Source: Lytechinus variegatus (taxonomy: Eukaryota > Echinodermata > Echinoidea > Temnopleuroida > Toxopneustidae). Taken from it: DNA of 64,000 bases. Position 1 is the first letter of the stretch; each line of letters opens with the position of its first letter. Made by a program: the position numbers and the translations under genes. The stretch spans positions 40,178,687-40,242,686 of the forward strand of contig NC_054746.1 in the NCBI RefSeq assembly GCF_018143015.1, read 5' to 3'. Positions 10,090-20,766 of this stretch are shown here, piece by piece. A model generated the notes under the pieces. The model made no database searches and was not told the DNA's origin. It saw nothing but the letters and a program-made list of their open reading frames with translations.

Positions 10090-13000
10090 CAGTGTGGCCA
10101 GCGCTCAAAATGAAATTATGCTAGGGAGGACCGCAAAATTATGCTAAAATTATGCCAAATGAAATAACAACATGGAGCAGCAAAAAATACTAAATTACGC
10201 TAAAATTTTTGCAAAAATGGGTGAGATAACTTAACAATTTTTTGAAATCAAATGAAATAAATAAATATGTCTATATAAATAAAATAAAAACTATTAAAAA
10301 AACAAAAAATTGAAAAATAAAATTTGATTTTTTTTTGAAAATTATAAAATCAAATATAAAAAAATAATTAAAAAAAAATGACAATTTATTTACAATAATC
10401 AATTTGCTCAGTAGATGCAAAAATGCAATGACTTGCACGGTTCTCATGCACTGTGAGAAGCCTGAAAGAAGGGGCGGTGGGTATGAAAACCTGTATGTAT
10501 CTTGTCCAGATTGTGAAGACTTAAAAAAAACATAAACAAAATATTGGCCTGAGCCCCCCCCCCCCCCACAAACAAAATGCATCCTGCCTTGCATCGCCAC
10601 TCACACCCTGCCTGTCTTTATTCTAATCTTTAATAAACAAAATAGTCAAGCTTGCTGAAAAGGGGTATAGTTCTATATTCAAAATAAGTTTTTTAGATCC
10701 TGCATGGGAATACTTGGTTGACATAGTAACCGAGGGGGAAACTTTCTTGTCGTAAGCAATACATGTTATATCTTTTTTTCTGTATGATGCTGCAGGAATT
10801 GCTTCAAATCTATAAAAGACGATTAACAACATTATTGAATATTTCTGTCTCAAATTTTGTGACTGCTTAAAATAAAATTTAAAAATGGTATATTTTTTTC
10901 TCAACCCATTTGTTCTTTAACTGCGATTATTACATCATGAAACAACATCTGTCATGCGCTATGCACAACTGAATTACAACCAGAGAAAGAACAACACAAA
11001 ATGACGCATATAGATGTCTGGTATAATTATTGGCATCTGCAGCTTATTTGTGAGGTATTTTCACAGAGACCCTGAGTCAACACAAGTATTTTGATATTAT
11101 CTATAATGTGTGCATGCACAAAATGAAATACCTCAGACTTCTGACCTTTAAACTCATGACTTAATATCAAATCTATATACAAGCATAACAATGCATCTAC
11201 CAACATGTATAACAATTACATAGCTACCAAAATTCAGAAGCAGATAACAGTCTTACTTCATGAAAACAGGAGTACACATGTACTTGCCAACTGCATACAT
11301 TTTACATGGGAATTGACCGACATATAAGCTAGATTCTGCAATTCGCACACTAACGGGAGGGAGTACCTCTTTTTGGTTTTGAATAGAATTGGTTGTAAGG
11401 CTATGCAGTTACTTAATAAGGTATAACAAGGCATGTATATTTGTTAGTTGTCAAAGTTTGCAAAGCATATGAAAATAACTACAAAAGTAAAGTTTGAGGT
11501 ATAACAAGTCATCAAGTTTGAGGTATGGCAAGGCATCTCATAGTAAAATTCAAGTGTAATGTATAAAAAAGACAAGTGGAAAGACAGCAGCAAGTTTCAT
11601 GTATGTACCCGGTATATCAAGGTATCTGAACACACGAGTTTCAAGTTTAATGTATAAAATAGCATGTGGAAAGTGAAAACACAGAAGTCAAGTCAAAGGT
11701 CCAAGGCATCTGATGACACATGTACCTAAACCATTCAAGTTTATAAGGTATATCAAGGCATCTGAAAACACCTACAACATTCAAGTTTAAGGTTTAACAA
11801 GACATCTGGAAAAAAAAGTTTAAACAAATTTCGAACATCAATTCTAAAAACAGATAATTAGACTTGCCAGTGGCGTACCGTGGGTCACGGCATTGGGGGG
11901 GGCACCAGCAAAAATCTCGGGTCACTTAGGCCGGAGCGCGCGAAGCGCGCTCAGTTGTCAGGTATACTGACCTAATAGAGATATTTTAAGGACATGCAGT
12001 GCCATCAAACGAATATGTATCTCTCTGATTAAATAATGCGAGCGTGAGCTGAAAATTTTTGATATTGAGGGCTAAAAATTGACATTATAAGCGAATTGTT
12101 TTGTAATCATGATACTTAACTGTCTCGTTAAACAAACAATGCGAGCGCGAAGCGCGAGCTAAAATTTTTGTATATACTGACCCTAAACAAGGAAATTTTA
12201 AGGATTATATGTTAGAATCCATTAAGAGTATAAATATCTCACCATAGTCATCTAATGCTATAGTGCCATCCTTTGCTGATTTAAATTGTTAGAATTACAT
12301 CTAAACACAGTCATGAAGCACCTTTTGTAGTCATGTAATCATGATTATCATACGTATCTTACTAATCAAATACTGCAAGCGCGAAAGTGCGAGCTGAAAA
12401 TTTAGGAAATATAGACCTGAAGAGGGGCATTCTAAGGGTTGTTTGTAGGAATTCTCTAAGACCCTACGTATTTGACTAACCAAATGATGCGAGCGCGAAG
12501 CGCGAGCTGAAATTTTTGTATATATTGACCCCAAACATGGATATTTTAAGGACTATAGTTACGAATCCATTTAGTCAGAGTATACATATCTCACCATAGT
12601 AATCTAATGCAAGTGCCAAGCGCTTGCTGATTTTGTTAGAATTATATCTAAACACATAGAGCACTTTTTGAAGTCATTGTAATCATGATTATCATACGCA
12701 TCTCACTAATGAAATACTGCGAGGGCGAAGCGCGAGCTAAAATTTTTTGATATTCAGATCAGAAAAATCTACATTTTAAGGACTGATTTTAGGAGTTCAT
12801 GAAGTGCAGAAATCTCACCAATCCACTAATGCGAACGTTAGCACGGACAGGAAATGTTTTATATTAAGACCTTAAAATAGGGCAATAACTTTCAGTAGTC
12901 ATAAAAAAAGAATATATTACTACTTAAAATAATAATAACTCTAATTGAGAGGAAATGTATTATTTTGTTGTACATTGATGTGAAAACGGGAGGCTTTAGT

Positions 13001-13385
13001 ACAGCAGTTTTATATATCTCGTTAAAAAGTCTATGTGAGCGCCAGGAACAATGAAGACACAATTAAGCAAAAACGTAAAGTTGTGAAAAAATGCTTCTTA
13101 TGTATAATATAATACTATGATAAACAATTTCTTCTTTCCCCCACTACGTTTCTCTTCCTTTTTACCTCTTTTTCTCCTTTTCCCCGTTTTTTTTTGGCCA
13201 GCCGATGGGGGGGGGGGCACGTGCCCCCACATGTCCCCACATGGTTTTGCCAAAAAAAAGTCCAAATTATGCTAAAATTATGCTAAATTTTGTCAAATTA
13301 TGCCAAGCATAATGCCAGATGCTGAAGCGGTCCAAATTATGCCAAAAAGCATAATTATGCCAACTCTGGCAACTATGGATCGTAC
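10082..13385. mobile_element. hAT-like DNA transposon, non-coding, 3.3 kb
   Basis: The 8-bp duplication GATCGTAC is at 10082-10089 and 13378-13385. The body 10090-13377 begins CAGTGTGGCCAGCGCTC; its other end reversed begins CATAGTTGCCAGAGTTGG. Both follow the hAT pattern CA-GTNGCCAG. Subterminal AAATTATGC and ATTATGCC words cluster at both ends. No transposase frame is visible, so it is non-autonomous or decayed. It carries an internal repeat array (11935-12850) and a GTGGCGTACCGTGGGTCACGG segment at 11872 that looks like the end of another hAT MITE. Confidence 0.75.
11935..12850 (+). repeat. Degenerate tandem array, about 115-bp period, GCGAAGCGCGAGC core
   Basis: The core GCGAGCGCGAAGCGCGAGCT or variants recurs near 11935, 12035, 12141, 12250 (decayed), 12374, 12489, 12608, 12720 and 12828, at 100-120 bp spacing. 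A higher-order duplication of about 348 bp (12139 and 12487) is better conserved than single units. The core itself is nearly palindromic. Confidence 0.7.
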
Positions 13386-14214
13386 ATGTGTCGAGCGCGC
13401 TCGTGTGATAAAATTGCACCGCGTAAGCCATCAAAAAAATATTCCCGGCAGTAAAATTGATAAAATCTTGTTCGAATACCGTATCGGCCTTTCAATAACA
13501 GTGGGCGTATGGCGTAAAATTAATTTTGAAAAAAAAAATGCAATCGAGCATAAATTTTGACCATATTACAAAATTCCAAGTTTAAAGATAAATTCCAGTT
13601 TTGGTAACGATCTCAAAATGACTTTTTACAGAATCTAATATAATAACCACCCAAGTGTCTGTTTGTATGAATAAAAAATATGTGCCAAAGGATTCTGGAA
13701 GAAATTGTGTAATTGCTGAGAAATACTGGTAAGCAAAATAAGCGCGGATTCGGTCACTTCCGTCGGGTCTTTATTCCAGCAATAATAATACACTGTCGTC
13801 TGTTCCACGTGTGCCTATCTGTGTTGGTGATCTTCAGTGTGAACATTTTTCAGCGTAGATTTCAAGATTTCACAAAGTTCATTTTTAACTGCATCAGAAA
13901 GATCCTCGATGATATGACAATTCAGTCTGGTTTTACAGTCTTTCTCATGAAATCAGTGTTTACTGCAACTACTGGCATTTCTCTTTAATTTTGACAGATT
14001 AATATTCCGAGGATATAACATCATATTTCACCCGTACCCATTACTTTTCTTGGTCGTGAATGGGGGGAGAACAAGGGCCCCCATCTGTATACCAGTGGGC
14101 TACGGTGATTGATGGATGGTTGGACGATTGATTGATTGATTGATTAGATGATCGATCGATTTATATTGATTAATTAAACAAAAAAGTGCACACCGTCTAG
14201 TTACCAATAATGCA
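13386..14214. other. Intergenic, no gene seen
   Basis: A CG-richer stretch at 13386-13520 would be the original upstream flank of MRPL49. Short chance frames follow, and a (GATT)n run at about 14128-14160. No coding support. Confidence 0.45.
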
Positions 14215-14352
14215 TGCATATAGCATTTCCAATTATTTAAAAGCAGGATAAATTAAAAGAGCATTGTAGATTAAATGCCTTGTTCACGCGCATAAGTGCC
14301 GCGGCCGGGGATCATATCGAAACCTTAGACCACTCGGCCACGGCACCTCCAT
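14215..14352 (-). mobile_element. tRNA-Leu-like SINE
   Basis: On the minus strand GTGCCGTGGCCGAGTGGTCT is an A-box-bearing tRNA 5' part, and CCCCGGCCGCGGCAC closes a shortened acceptor arm. The body follows with AAGGCATTTAATCTACAAT. The tRNA part is too short (about 52 nt) for a functional tRNA, so it is a SINE head. Confidence 0.6.
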
Positions 14353-14476
14353 AGTTACTTGATAAGATGATCTATCAATTTATTAGATGATCAAACGATT
14401 GATTGGATGATTTAGATTGATGGTTGGACAATATTGATTGATAAAATTGATATGATTAGCCTTTAATTGGCAATTC

Positions 14477-14490
14477 GGGGGGGGGGGGGG
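14477..14490 (+). repeat. Poly-G tract
   Basis: A run of about 14 G. Similar runs recur through the window and often mark ends of hAT-like MITEs. Confidence 0.8.
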
Positions 14491-14654
14491 GTAAGTTGCG
14501 TGTGACTCACTGAGAGATGTATTTCAGGGAAGATCTTAGACTACCAAATAGCCTACCAAGTCACTTTCCCATTTTCCAATGTAAATTATAATACCGCCAA
14601 GATCAAAGCAAAGTTTTCAACATTCTATGTTAATGTTGGAGTTTGGCAAGGAAT

Positions 14655-14765
14655 GGAAGAATAATAATCTCATCATCAGTAATAATAACAACGACAACAA
14701 CAATGATAATAACAATAATTAAAATAGTAATAATAATAATGATAACAATAATAGCGATAATAATG
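14655..14765 (+). repeat. AT/AAC-rich trinucleotide microsatellite
   Basis: Interrupted AAT, AAC and GAT triplets. They generate the low-complexity I/V-rich frame on the minus strand, which is not a protein. Confidence 0.8.
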
Positions 14766-15547
14766 GATGGTGCTTGATAACATGAAATATTAGGCACTAT
14801 ATACTTCATTCTCAAAGTTTGTACGTGGAAATGCAATTATCTAATTACTGGAAATAGAAGACATAAGCACCTTGCTTTGAACCCGATATTTTACAGAAAT
14901 TCGCAATCAATGAGAATTGTATGATGGGCTCACCTCAAAAAGCTACCTTTAATTAACCATGCCCCTACTAAAAATAAATGAGCCCCCTGGTTGCACCATT
15001 ACTTTTATACTTTATTGGATTAAATGAAATCGAAAAAATATATATAAGTATCAATTTAAGTAGAGTTATAGATCTATGAATTTATCACAGATCCGACTTT
15101 ATATAGTTTCTCTTCGCTCAGAAATTTCCAACCTCTTCTTTTATAATATAGATGTTTTTCAGTTGTGTATATGAATAGTCTATAATCAGTTTTTTAATCA
15201 CGTTATCATAAATTAAAAACAGAGAGGGAGAGAGAGAAATCTGCCATTAGCGCACGTTCGAGTAATTATACATTTTTACTTTAATTACTATTAAAGTCAT
15301 TATACTATTAAAGTGTATGAAATCTTTTTTGTTTTGAATAAATTTTTAACATTTAATCTGCAATAAATGAAACAGTTTTGTTCAAAGTGTTAAACAAGTA
15401 CTGAAAGGTTTATTTAATAGTAAACAGCGTTGCATAACATTTTGAACAGCTTTTCGCTGTGTAAGGACTAAAAATATACTTTGGTATCAAAATACGCATT
15501 TCGTTGATTTAATGTAATATGAAAAGAACAAAGTATGTACATGTAGA

Positions 15548-15655
15548 ACGCCGAGCTCATCAAGGGCTTTAATTACCATAGGCCTATCTGGATTCGAAGC
15601 CCAATCTTTCATGCCTGCAATCTGCCTTAGACCAGTCAGTATAGGCAGGTCCCAA
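15548..15655 (-). mobile_element. tRNA-derived SINE remnant
   Basis: On the minus strand GACTGGTCTAAGGCAGAT resembles an A-box region and GGGCTTCGAATCC resembles a B box, with a decayed stem CCTGCCTATACTGACTGG. The rest is diverged. Confidence 0.4.
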
Positions 15656-16360
15656 TAAAGTGGCTTCTTTCATCCAAGTTCATGACTAGAGAGGTTTTGC
15701 ATATTTAATGAGCTTGATATACGGACCGAAACACCTTTTTTTTATTTCGGTCATTGTTGCTCTAATTGTGCATCTAATTTCATGATTTTGGTATCTTTGT
15801 AAACTGAAGAAGAATCATTCTTCCACGTCAATTTATTTAATGATTTTATAATAATCGGTAGGTGAAACTTTTGATCTGAAATATGCTACAAAATGAATTA
15901 TTTTCACCTGACAAAAATTGCTATTTTTACACTTTATTCTTTTCAAGATCGAGCCCAAATGATTTTAGATCATGAAAAAGCTGATTATCTACGCTTTAAA
16001 ATGGCATGTATGTATGTATGTATGTATGTATTTATTTCCATATAAAAAGATAAAATATATACATGATCTATTTAACATAACATACAGATGGAGGATGGCC
16101 CATTTCAGCGGTATCAATAAGATACCACTGTTCTTCCATGGGGTCCTTAAAACATAAATACATGCATATAAAACAAATATACAAAATATACACAAAACTT
16201 AATCGAATGCATGAAAAGAATGAAAAATCACTACCCACCCCCCCCCCCAAAAAAGAAAATGCAACAACAGGCAAATCATTATGGAAAACCGAGATACAAT
16301 TGAATATTTGATTTAAATGACTGTATAGTTGAACTAGACGATAGATGAATTGGTAATTTA

Positions 16361-17140
16361 TTATAGTGTAGCCCCCCTATACAAAAATGTCCGTTTACAG
16401 CTTTTTGACTTTGGTTTTGGGAGACTGATGTGATTTTCTGTACGGAGAGAGTAAGGGTATGATTTACGAGAAAATTGTGTTTTCATATAATCAGGTGCGA
16501 AATTATTCAAAATTTTAAACATCATTACGTACATATGTTCCTTTTGCCGGGTATTTAAAGTCTTCCATTTCAAGATGTCATGGATGTATGAGGATGAAGT
16601 ATGCAAATATGGATCGATTTTTAGAATAATTCTTCCTGCACGATTTTGTAGTTTTTGCAATAAATCCAAATATTTTTTAGATGCAGATTGCCAAACAATA
16701 TCAGCATAATCAAAGTGTGGAAGGATAACCGAAGAATATATTAAATTTAAACTAGATTCATTAACAAATCGCCTAAGTCTACCAAGGAAACCAATCATTT
16801 TACCAATTTTTGAACACATGTGATCAAAATGAACATTCCATTTAAGTTCCCTATCAATAAAAACTCCAAGATATTTAACACTTTCTACCATTTGAATATC
16901 TGTTTCGCGAATGCGTAAGTGAAGATTTTTGTGTCTTGCCAACATATGCCGAGTACCTAAAAACATACTTACGGTTTTATTACAATTAAGTTTTAATCTA
17001 TTTTTGCTCATCCAATTTGCAACATTTTTCAGTTCATTATTAAGTGTTCTTTCAACTACAAGTGGATTTTTATCCGAGAAATATAAAACAGAGTCATCGG
17101 CATATAAATGAAAAGAACATTTATGAAGAGAGTATGACAA
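16361..17140 (-). CDS. LINE reverse transcriptase, C-terminal part
   Basis: Continues the polymerase in another frame: FHLYADDSVLYF with the YADD catalytic box, NRLKLNCNKTVSMFLG, VKYLGVFIDRELKW, and the C-terminal DYADIVWQSASKKYL and LQNRAGRIIL segments usual in CR1/Jockey-type LINEs. It overlaps the previous frame by the frameshift region. Confidence 0.88.
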   Translation of the reverse strand: MSYSLHKCSFHLYADDSVLYFSDKNPLVVERTLNNELKNVANWMSKNRLKLNCNKTVSMFLGTRHMLARHKNLHLRIRETDIQMVESVKYLGVFIDRELKWNVHFDHMCSKIGKMIGFLGRLRRFVNESSLNLIYSSVILPHFDYADIVWQSASKKYLDLLQKLQNRAGRIILKIDPYLHTSSSYIHDILKWKTLNTRQKEHMYVMMFKILNNFAPDYMKTQFSRKSYPYSLRTENHISLPKPKSKSCKRTFLYRGATL

Positions 17141-18267
17141 ATATCATTTATGAATATAACAAAGAGAAGCGGACCCAATATAGACCCCTGGGGTACACCA
17201 TTTGAAATTACATATTCATAAGAATAGACATTATTCAAACAAGTTTTAATTTTACGATCGGAAAGATAGCTTAAGAACCAATCGAGTGATTTACCAGTAA
17301 CTCCAAGAACAGATAGTTTAGATAAAAGTATTTGGTGATTGACTAGGTCAAAGGCTTTTTGTAAATCTAAAAAGACGGCTCCCGTATAATCCCCATTATC
17401 CATGGCAAGAAGCCATTCATCAGTAACCTTTGATAGGGCTGTCGTAGTTGAGTGTTTAGGTCTAAAACCTGATTGTTCAGAAATGAGGATTTGGTTTTTA
17501 TTCAGATAATGCAATAGCTGTTTTTGAATGACCCTTTCAAGTAACTTAGAAACACATGGGAGTAATGAAATTGGTCTGAAATTATCAGGATTCGATTTGT
17601 CCCCCTTTTTGTGTAAAGGTATTATCTTGGCAACTTTCATTTTACTTGGTACTTTTCCGTCAACAATAGATCTATTTATTAAATAGGTTATTGAAGGGAC
17701 TAATTCATTTGCACAAGTCTTTAGAATAAATGTAGATATACCATCAACTCCAACAGACTTTTTGTTTTTAAGTGCATTGATTTCTTTTAAAATGTCACTT
17801 TCTTGTATCTTTTTTAAAGTAAATATATCATCAATATCAAGTACTTGAGGAAAATCTGTTAAACCTTGCGTTTCATCAATAGATACGTTGTTAGCAACAC
17901 TTGCAAAATGTAGATTGAATTTATTAGCAGTTTCAAAAGCGTCACCAGTGCATGAATGGTTAGCAGATGATACATTACGATTTGATATAAATGATTTTAG
18001 TACTTTCCAAGACTCATATCTAGTTTGATTATGACATAATTTTTCATAATAATATTTCTTTTTTTCTTTTTTAATTTCATAGGTGACTTTATTTCTTAAG
18101 CGCCTATACTCTACCCATAACCTTTCCTCTTGTTTTGATTTAGCTTTACATTTCATTCGATCTCTCTGTTTCATTAAGTTGAAGAGATGTTCATTTAACC
18201 AAGGAGAGTGTTTATTCTTTACACGTTTAGTCTTAAATGGCATATGTTTATCAACAACCTCTAGCAA
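17056..18267 (-). CDS. LINE reverse transcriptase, N-terminal part
   Basis: 403 codons in one frame. Motifs in order: AKIIPLHKKGDKS, NFRPISLLPCVSKLLERVI, SGFRPKHSTTTAL, AVFLDLQKAFDLVNHQILL (first catalytic aspartate) and NGVPQGSILGPLLFVIFINDI. The last 20 or so residues are out of frame because of a frameshift near 17130. The polymerase copies the element RNA at the nicked target. Confidence 0.9.
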   Translation of the reverse strand: MLEVVDKHMPFKTKRVKNKHSPWLNEHLFNLMKQRDRMKCKAKSKQEERLWVEYRRLRNKVTYEIKKEKKKYYYEKLCHNQTRYESWKVLKSFISNRNVSSANHSCTGDAFETANKFNLHFASVANNVSIDETQGLTDFPQVLDIDDIFTLKKIQESDILKEINALKNKKSVGVDGISTFILKTCANELVPSITYLINRSIVDGKVPSKMKVAKIIPLHKKGDKSNPDNFRPISLLPCVSKLLERVIQKQLLHYLNKNQILISEQSGFRPKHSTTTALSKVTDEWLLAMDNGDYTGAVFLDLQKAFDLVNHQILLSKLSVLGVTGKSLDWFLSYLSDRKIKTCLNNVYSYEYVISNGVPQGSILGPLLFVIFINDICHTLFINVLFIYMPMTLFYISRIKIHL

Positions 18268-18269
18268 AA

Positions 18270-18823
18270 GTTCTTCCCACTTTTTTTTTTTTTCATTAAG
18301 TTTTTATTGATCGATAAAATGATTACACAAATATCAAAATACAATCAAAATCAAACACAATAATAATAAAAAAATAACATAATCATAATGAATCAAAACA
18401 AAGCAGTATTACATGGAATAAAGGAGCTCAGCTAGTAAACAAGTACATTTAATACACAAGCAGTTTCTTACACAAGTACAGTGTACATCAGAACACATAT
18501 TTCCACTTCCTAAAGTGGAGTGCAAGAGTACCTTTCTTTTTGGCAATGCGATATTCTGTTTCCTTACAAGTTTTCAAATAGACTTTAAAACCCTGAAATG
18601 AAGGAATGTTATTTTTGAATTTACATAAGTAAATATAATATTTGAATATCAGGAAAATATAAGTGATAAATTTGTCATCTTTAACTCCAAAAATCTTTTC
18701 AAAGGGGGACGGATTAAAAACCTTCTTGGTATGTCGAGAAATTTCAAGAACTATTTCGTTCCAAATGATTTTCACAATGTCACAATCAATAAATACATGG
18801 ATAATGGTTCTTCCCACTTTTTT
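18270..18823 (-). mobile_element. Second LINE 3' tail nested in the first
   Basis: A 17-bp duplication (GTTCTTCCCACTTTTTT) lies at 18270-18286 and 18807-18823. Between them 520 bp on the minus strand encode TIIHVFIDCDIVKIIWNEI to the C terminus, then a short 3' UTR and a poly-A end (T run at 18281-18293). The H-FxxC-xxxxW pattern is the zinc-knuckle tail of L1/Tx1-type reverse transcriptases. It is thus a 5'-truncated element of a different clade from its host LINE. Confidence 0.8.
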
Positions 18824-19540
18824 ACCGCATCATTTATGTCATCAAAATTTTCTATCTCATTCCAATTTTGGTTTTTAACATCAGATTTAAAGCGATTGAT
18901 ATCAATATTTCTACACTTCCTGAAGGTAACATATTTTTCATGGGTATCCATTGAATGGGATTTCCAAATGAGAAAACTCATAGAATGATCACTAAGCCCG
19001 TTATCGATTACACCAAAAGACCTCACTTTATTTATAGAATTAGTAAGCATATGATCAATTAGTGTTGCGGAGCCGCCCACTATTCGTGTATATTTAGAAG
19101 TATTAACTTGTTCTAGTGAATAAATACTATTAATTTGATTGTATTTCAAAGTCTGTGAATTACTCGGGCGTTTTAGATCAAAATTTGCATCTCCCATTAT
19201 TATCATTGAATAGTTGAATCCACTAACAAAAGATAACATTTGTTCATAGTAATCGAGAACCGCACTATGGGAATTAGGAGGTCTGTACCAATTAACAAAT
19301 ATAATAGGTTGCGTGTTTTTTAAGTGAGTAACAATCGCTATTGCTTCTAACGAGGACAAAGAATCATGCTCTAATAGCGTAAATTTCAAAGTTTCGTGGA
19401 TGTAAATTGCAATTCCACCTCCTACCCTATTTCTATCTTTACGGATTATTTCATAATTTGGTATAAGTACCTCACCATTATTAATGCTATCATCTAAGCT
19501 CGTTTCATAGGTTTCAAAACAAGATATGGTTTAATCTGGT
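18824..19540 (-). CDS. LINE endonuclease domain (partial)
   Basis: An open frame reads ETSLDDSI, NYEIIRKDRNRVGGGIAIYI, FVNWYRPPNSH, IIMGDANFDLK and GLSDHSMSF. These are the ET-LD, R-G-GG-A-Y, YRPP, GDFN-like (here GDANFD) and SDH boxes of the apurinic-type endonuclease that nicks the target for integration. The catalytic SDH histidine is present. The N-terminal N and E boxes are missing by 5' truncation. The frame continues into the RT linker once the nested insert is skipped. Confidence 0.85.
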
Positions 19541-19560
19541 CAAGATCACACCTTTTATTG

Positions 19561-20496
19561 GCCGAGTAAATTAAGCAGCTTGAAAACAAGAAAACTGCAC
19601 TCCGATAGACCACACACTCAACGGTTCCAGTGCTCACGGCAAGGTCCGGGCAAGGTCACACTCCCCAGTGTTTTAATGTCATCAAAATTACCCGCACTTG
19701 TTCTTCTGAAGCATTATCCAGCCAATCATAACTCTAAATTTCATGCTACTCTAATTTTTTTATGCAGAAATATCATCTTGTACCTTGTTGGGAAAAGTGT
19801 GATCTGGACCCGATTAAAATGTATCGCATATCAAGAGTGACATTGTACAGAAATCCAGCTCTGAGGTGATATAGATAATTATCTTCGAGGCTCATAATAA
19901 AAAGTTTTGCACATTTTGCAAAAGAAAACAGAAGAAGAAAATTTAGTATTGATGCTCATTTTCAGGCCTGAAATTCACTTGTTTATCAAAATATTAAAAA
20001 AATAAAAATGAAAGAGAAACATTTACTCTGTCCAATTGTGTAAAGATATTTAAGTTGATTTGAGGATATATAAGAGGGGCTCCACAAACCCCCTGCACCC
20101 GAAAGTTCTATAGCGCCATCTTTAGTTTGAAACATTATAGTGAAACCTAGGCGTACGTAAATTCAATTACATTCTAATTCTTTTCCACAAAGGGAAGTAG
20201 CGCCATCTGCGGTCTAAACATTATAATCGTGGCTATGTCACTGAACTGGAAATACGTATTTCCAGTCTGTGGGCTATGTGAGTGGAGTGGACTCCACTCA
20301 TAGAGTGGAGTCCAACTCTCATAGAGTCCAGTGGGTTCAATCCCTTGTTTAACACTGAATTTTATTTTTATCCTACATAGTTCTCTTATTCATATCGAGA
20401 CAACTTTGCTGAGTATTTTTCTGTGTGATTTTTAACATATGTGAATATATAGCAACTGATGTAATGTGGTGGTTACTGCCCTCTATATAAAATGAC
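19561..20496. other. Intergenic, no gene seen
   Basis: No supported gene. A small stem of GTGGACTCCACTC / GAGTGGAGTCC is at 20284-20312, next to a GGGTTCAATCCC B-box-like word at 20334. It may be a decayed tRNA-like repeat. Confidence 0.4.
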
Positions 20497-20766
20497 CTCT
20501 AGACCACTAGCATACCTACAGGGGGGGGGGGGTGGGGCAGAGGGGGTAGTCTGCCCCCCCCTGACGAGCTTGAAAACCTATTTTGCTCCCCCTGACGAGC
20601 TTGAATACCTAATTTCCCCTCCCCCTGACGAGCTTGAATACCTTTTTTTTGCTTGTCATTTTTTTTCTGGTACGATTGAAGAGCTTTTTGATTGAAGACT
20701 TTTTTTTCGACCGGTTTTGCCCCCTCCCCCTCTGTGGAAAATCCCAGGTACGCCACTGCTCTAGAC
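20497..20766. mobile_element. hAT MITE, 254 bp, with 8-bp target duplication
   Basis: CTCTAGAC at 20497-20504 and 20759-20766 fits the hAT target form nTnnnnAn. The body 20505-20758 begins CACTAGCATACCT and, reversed from the other end, CAGTGGCGTACCTGGGA. It has G/C runs inside each end and three copies of CCCCTGACGAGCTTGAA. Frames in it are chance. Confidence 0.8.

Larger units (their letters stand above)
16003..19560 (-). mobile_element. CR1/Jockey-group LINE, 5'-truncated, one nested insertion
   Basis: A minus-strand non-LTR retrotransposon. Reading from the right, it has an APE-type endonuclease lacking its N terminus (to about 19540), a linker, reverse transcriptase (18267-17056 and 17140-16361), a 3' UTR, and a (CATA)n tail at 16003-16037. 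A second LINE tail sits at 18287-18806. Apart from that insertion, the visible lesions are one frameshift near 17130 just before the YADD box and the 5' truncation, so it looks fairly young. The tail of short repeats instead of poly-A fits CR1/L2-like clades; the exact clade needs a tree. Confidence 0.85.

Noticed and set aside
14285-14352. Possible tRNA-Leu gene
   Set aside because: The tRNA-like part is only about 52 nt and lacks a full anticodon arm; it continues into a SINE body.
14630-14836. I/V-rich possible membrane peptide on the minus strand
   Set aside because: Arises from an AAT/AAC microsatellite.
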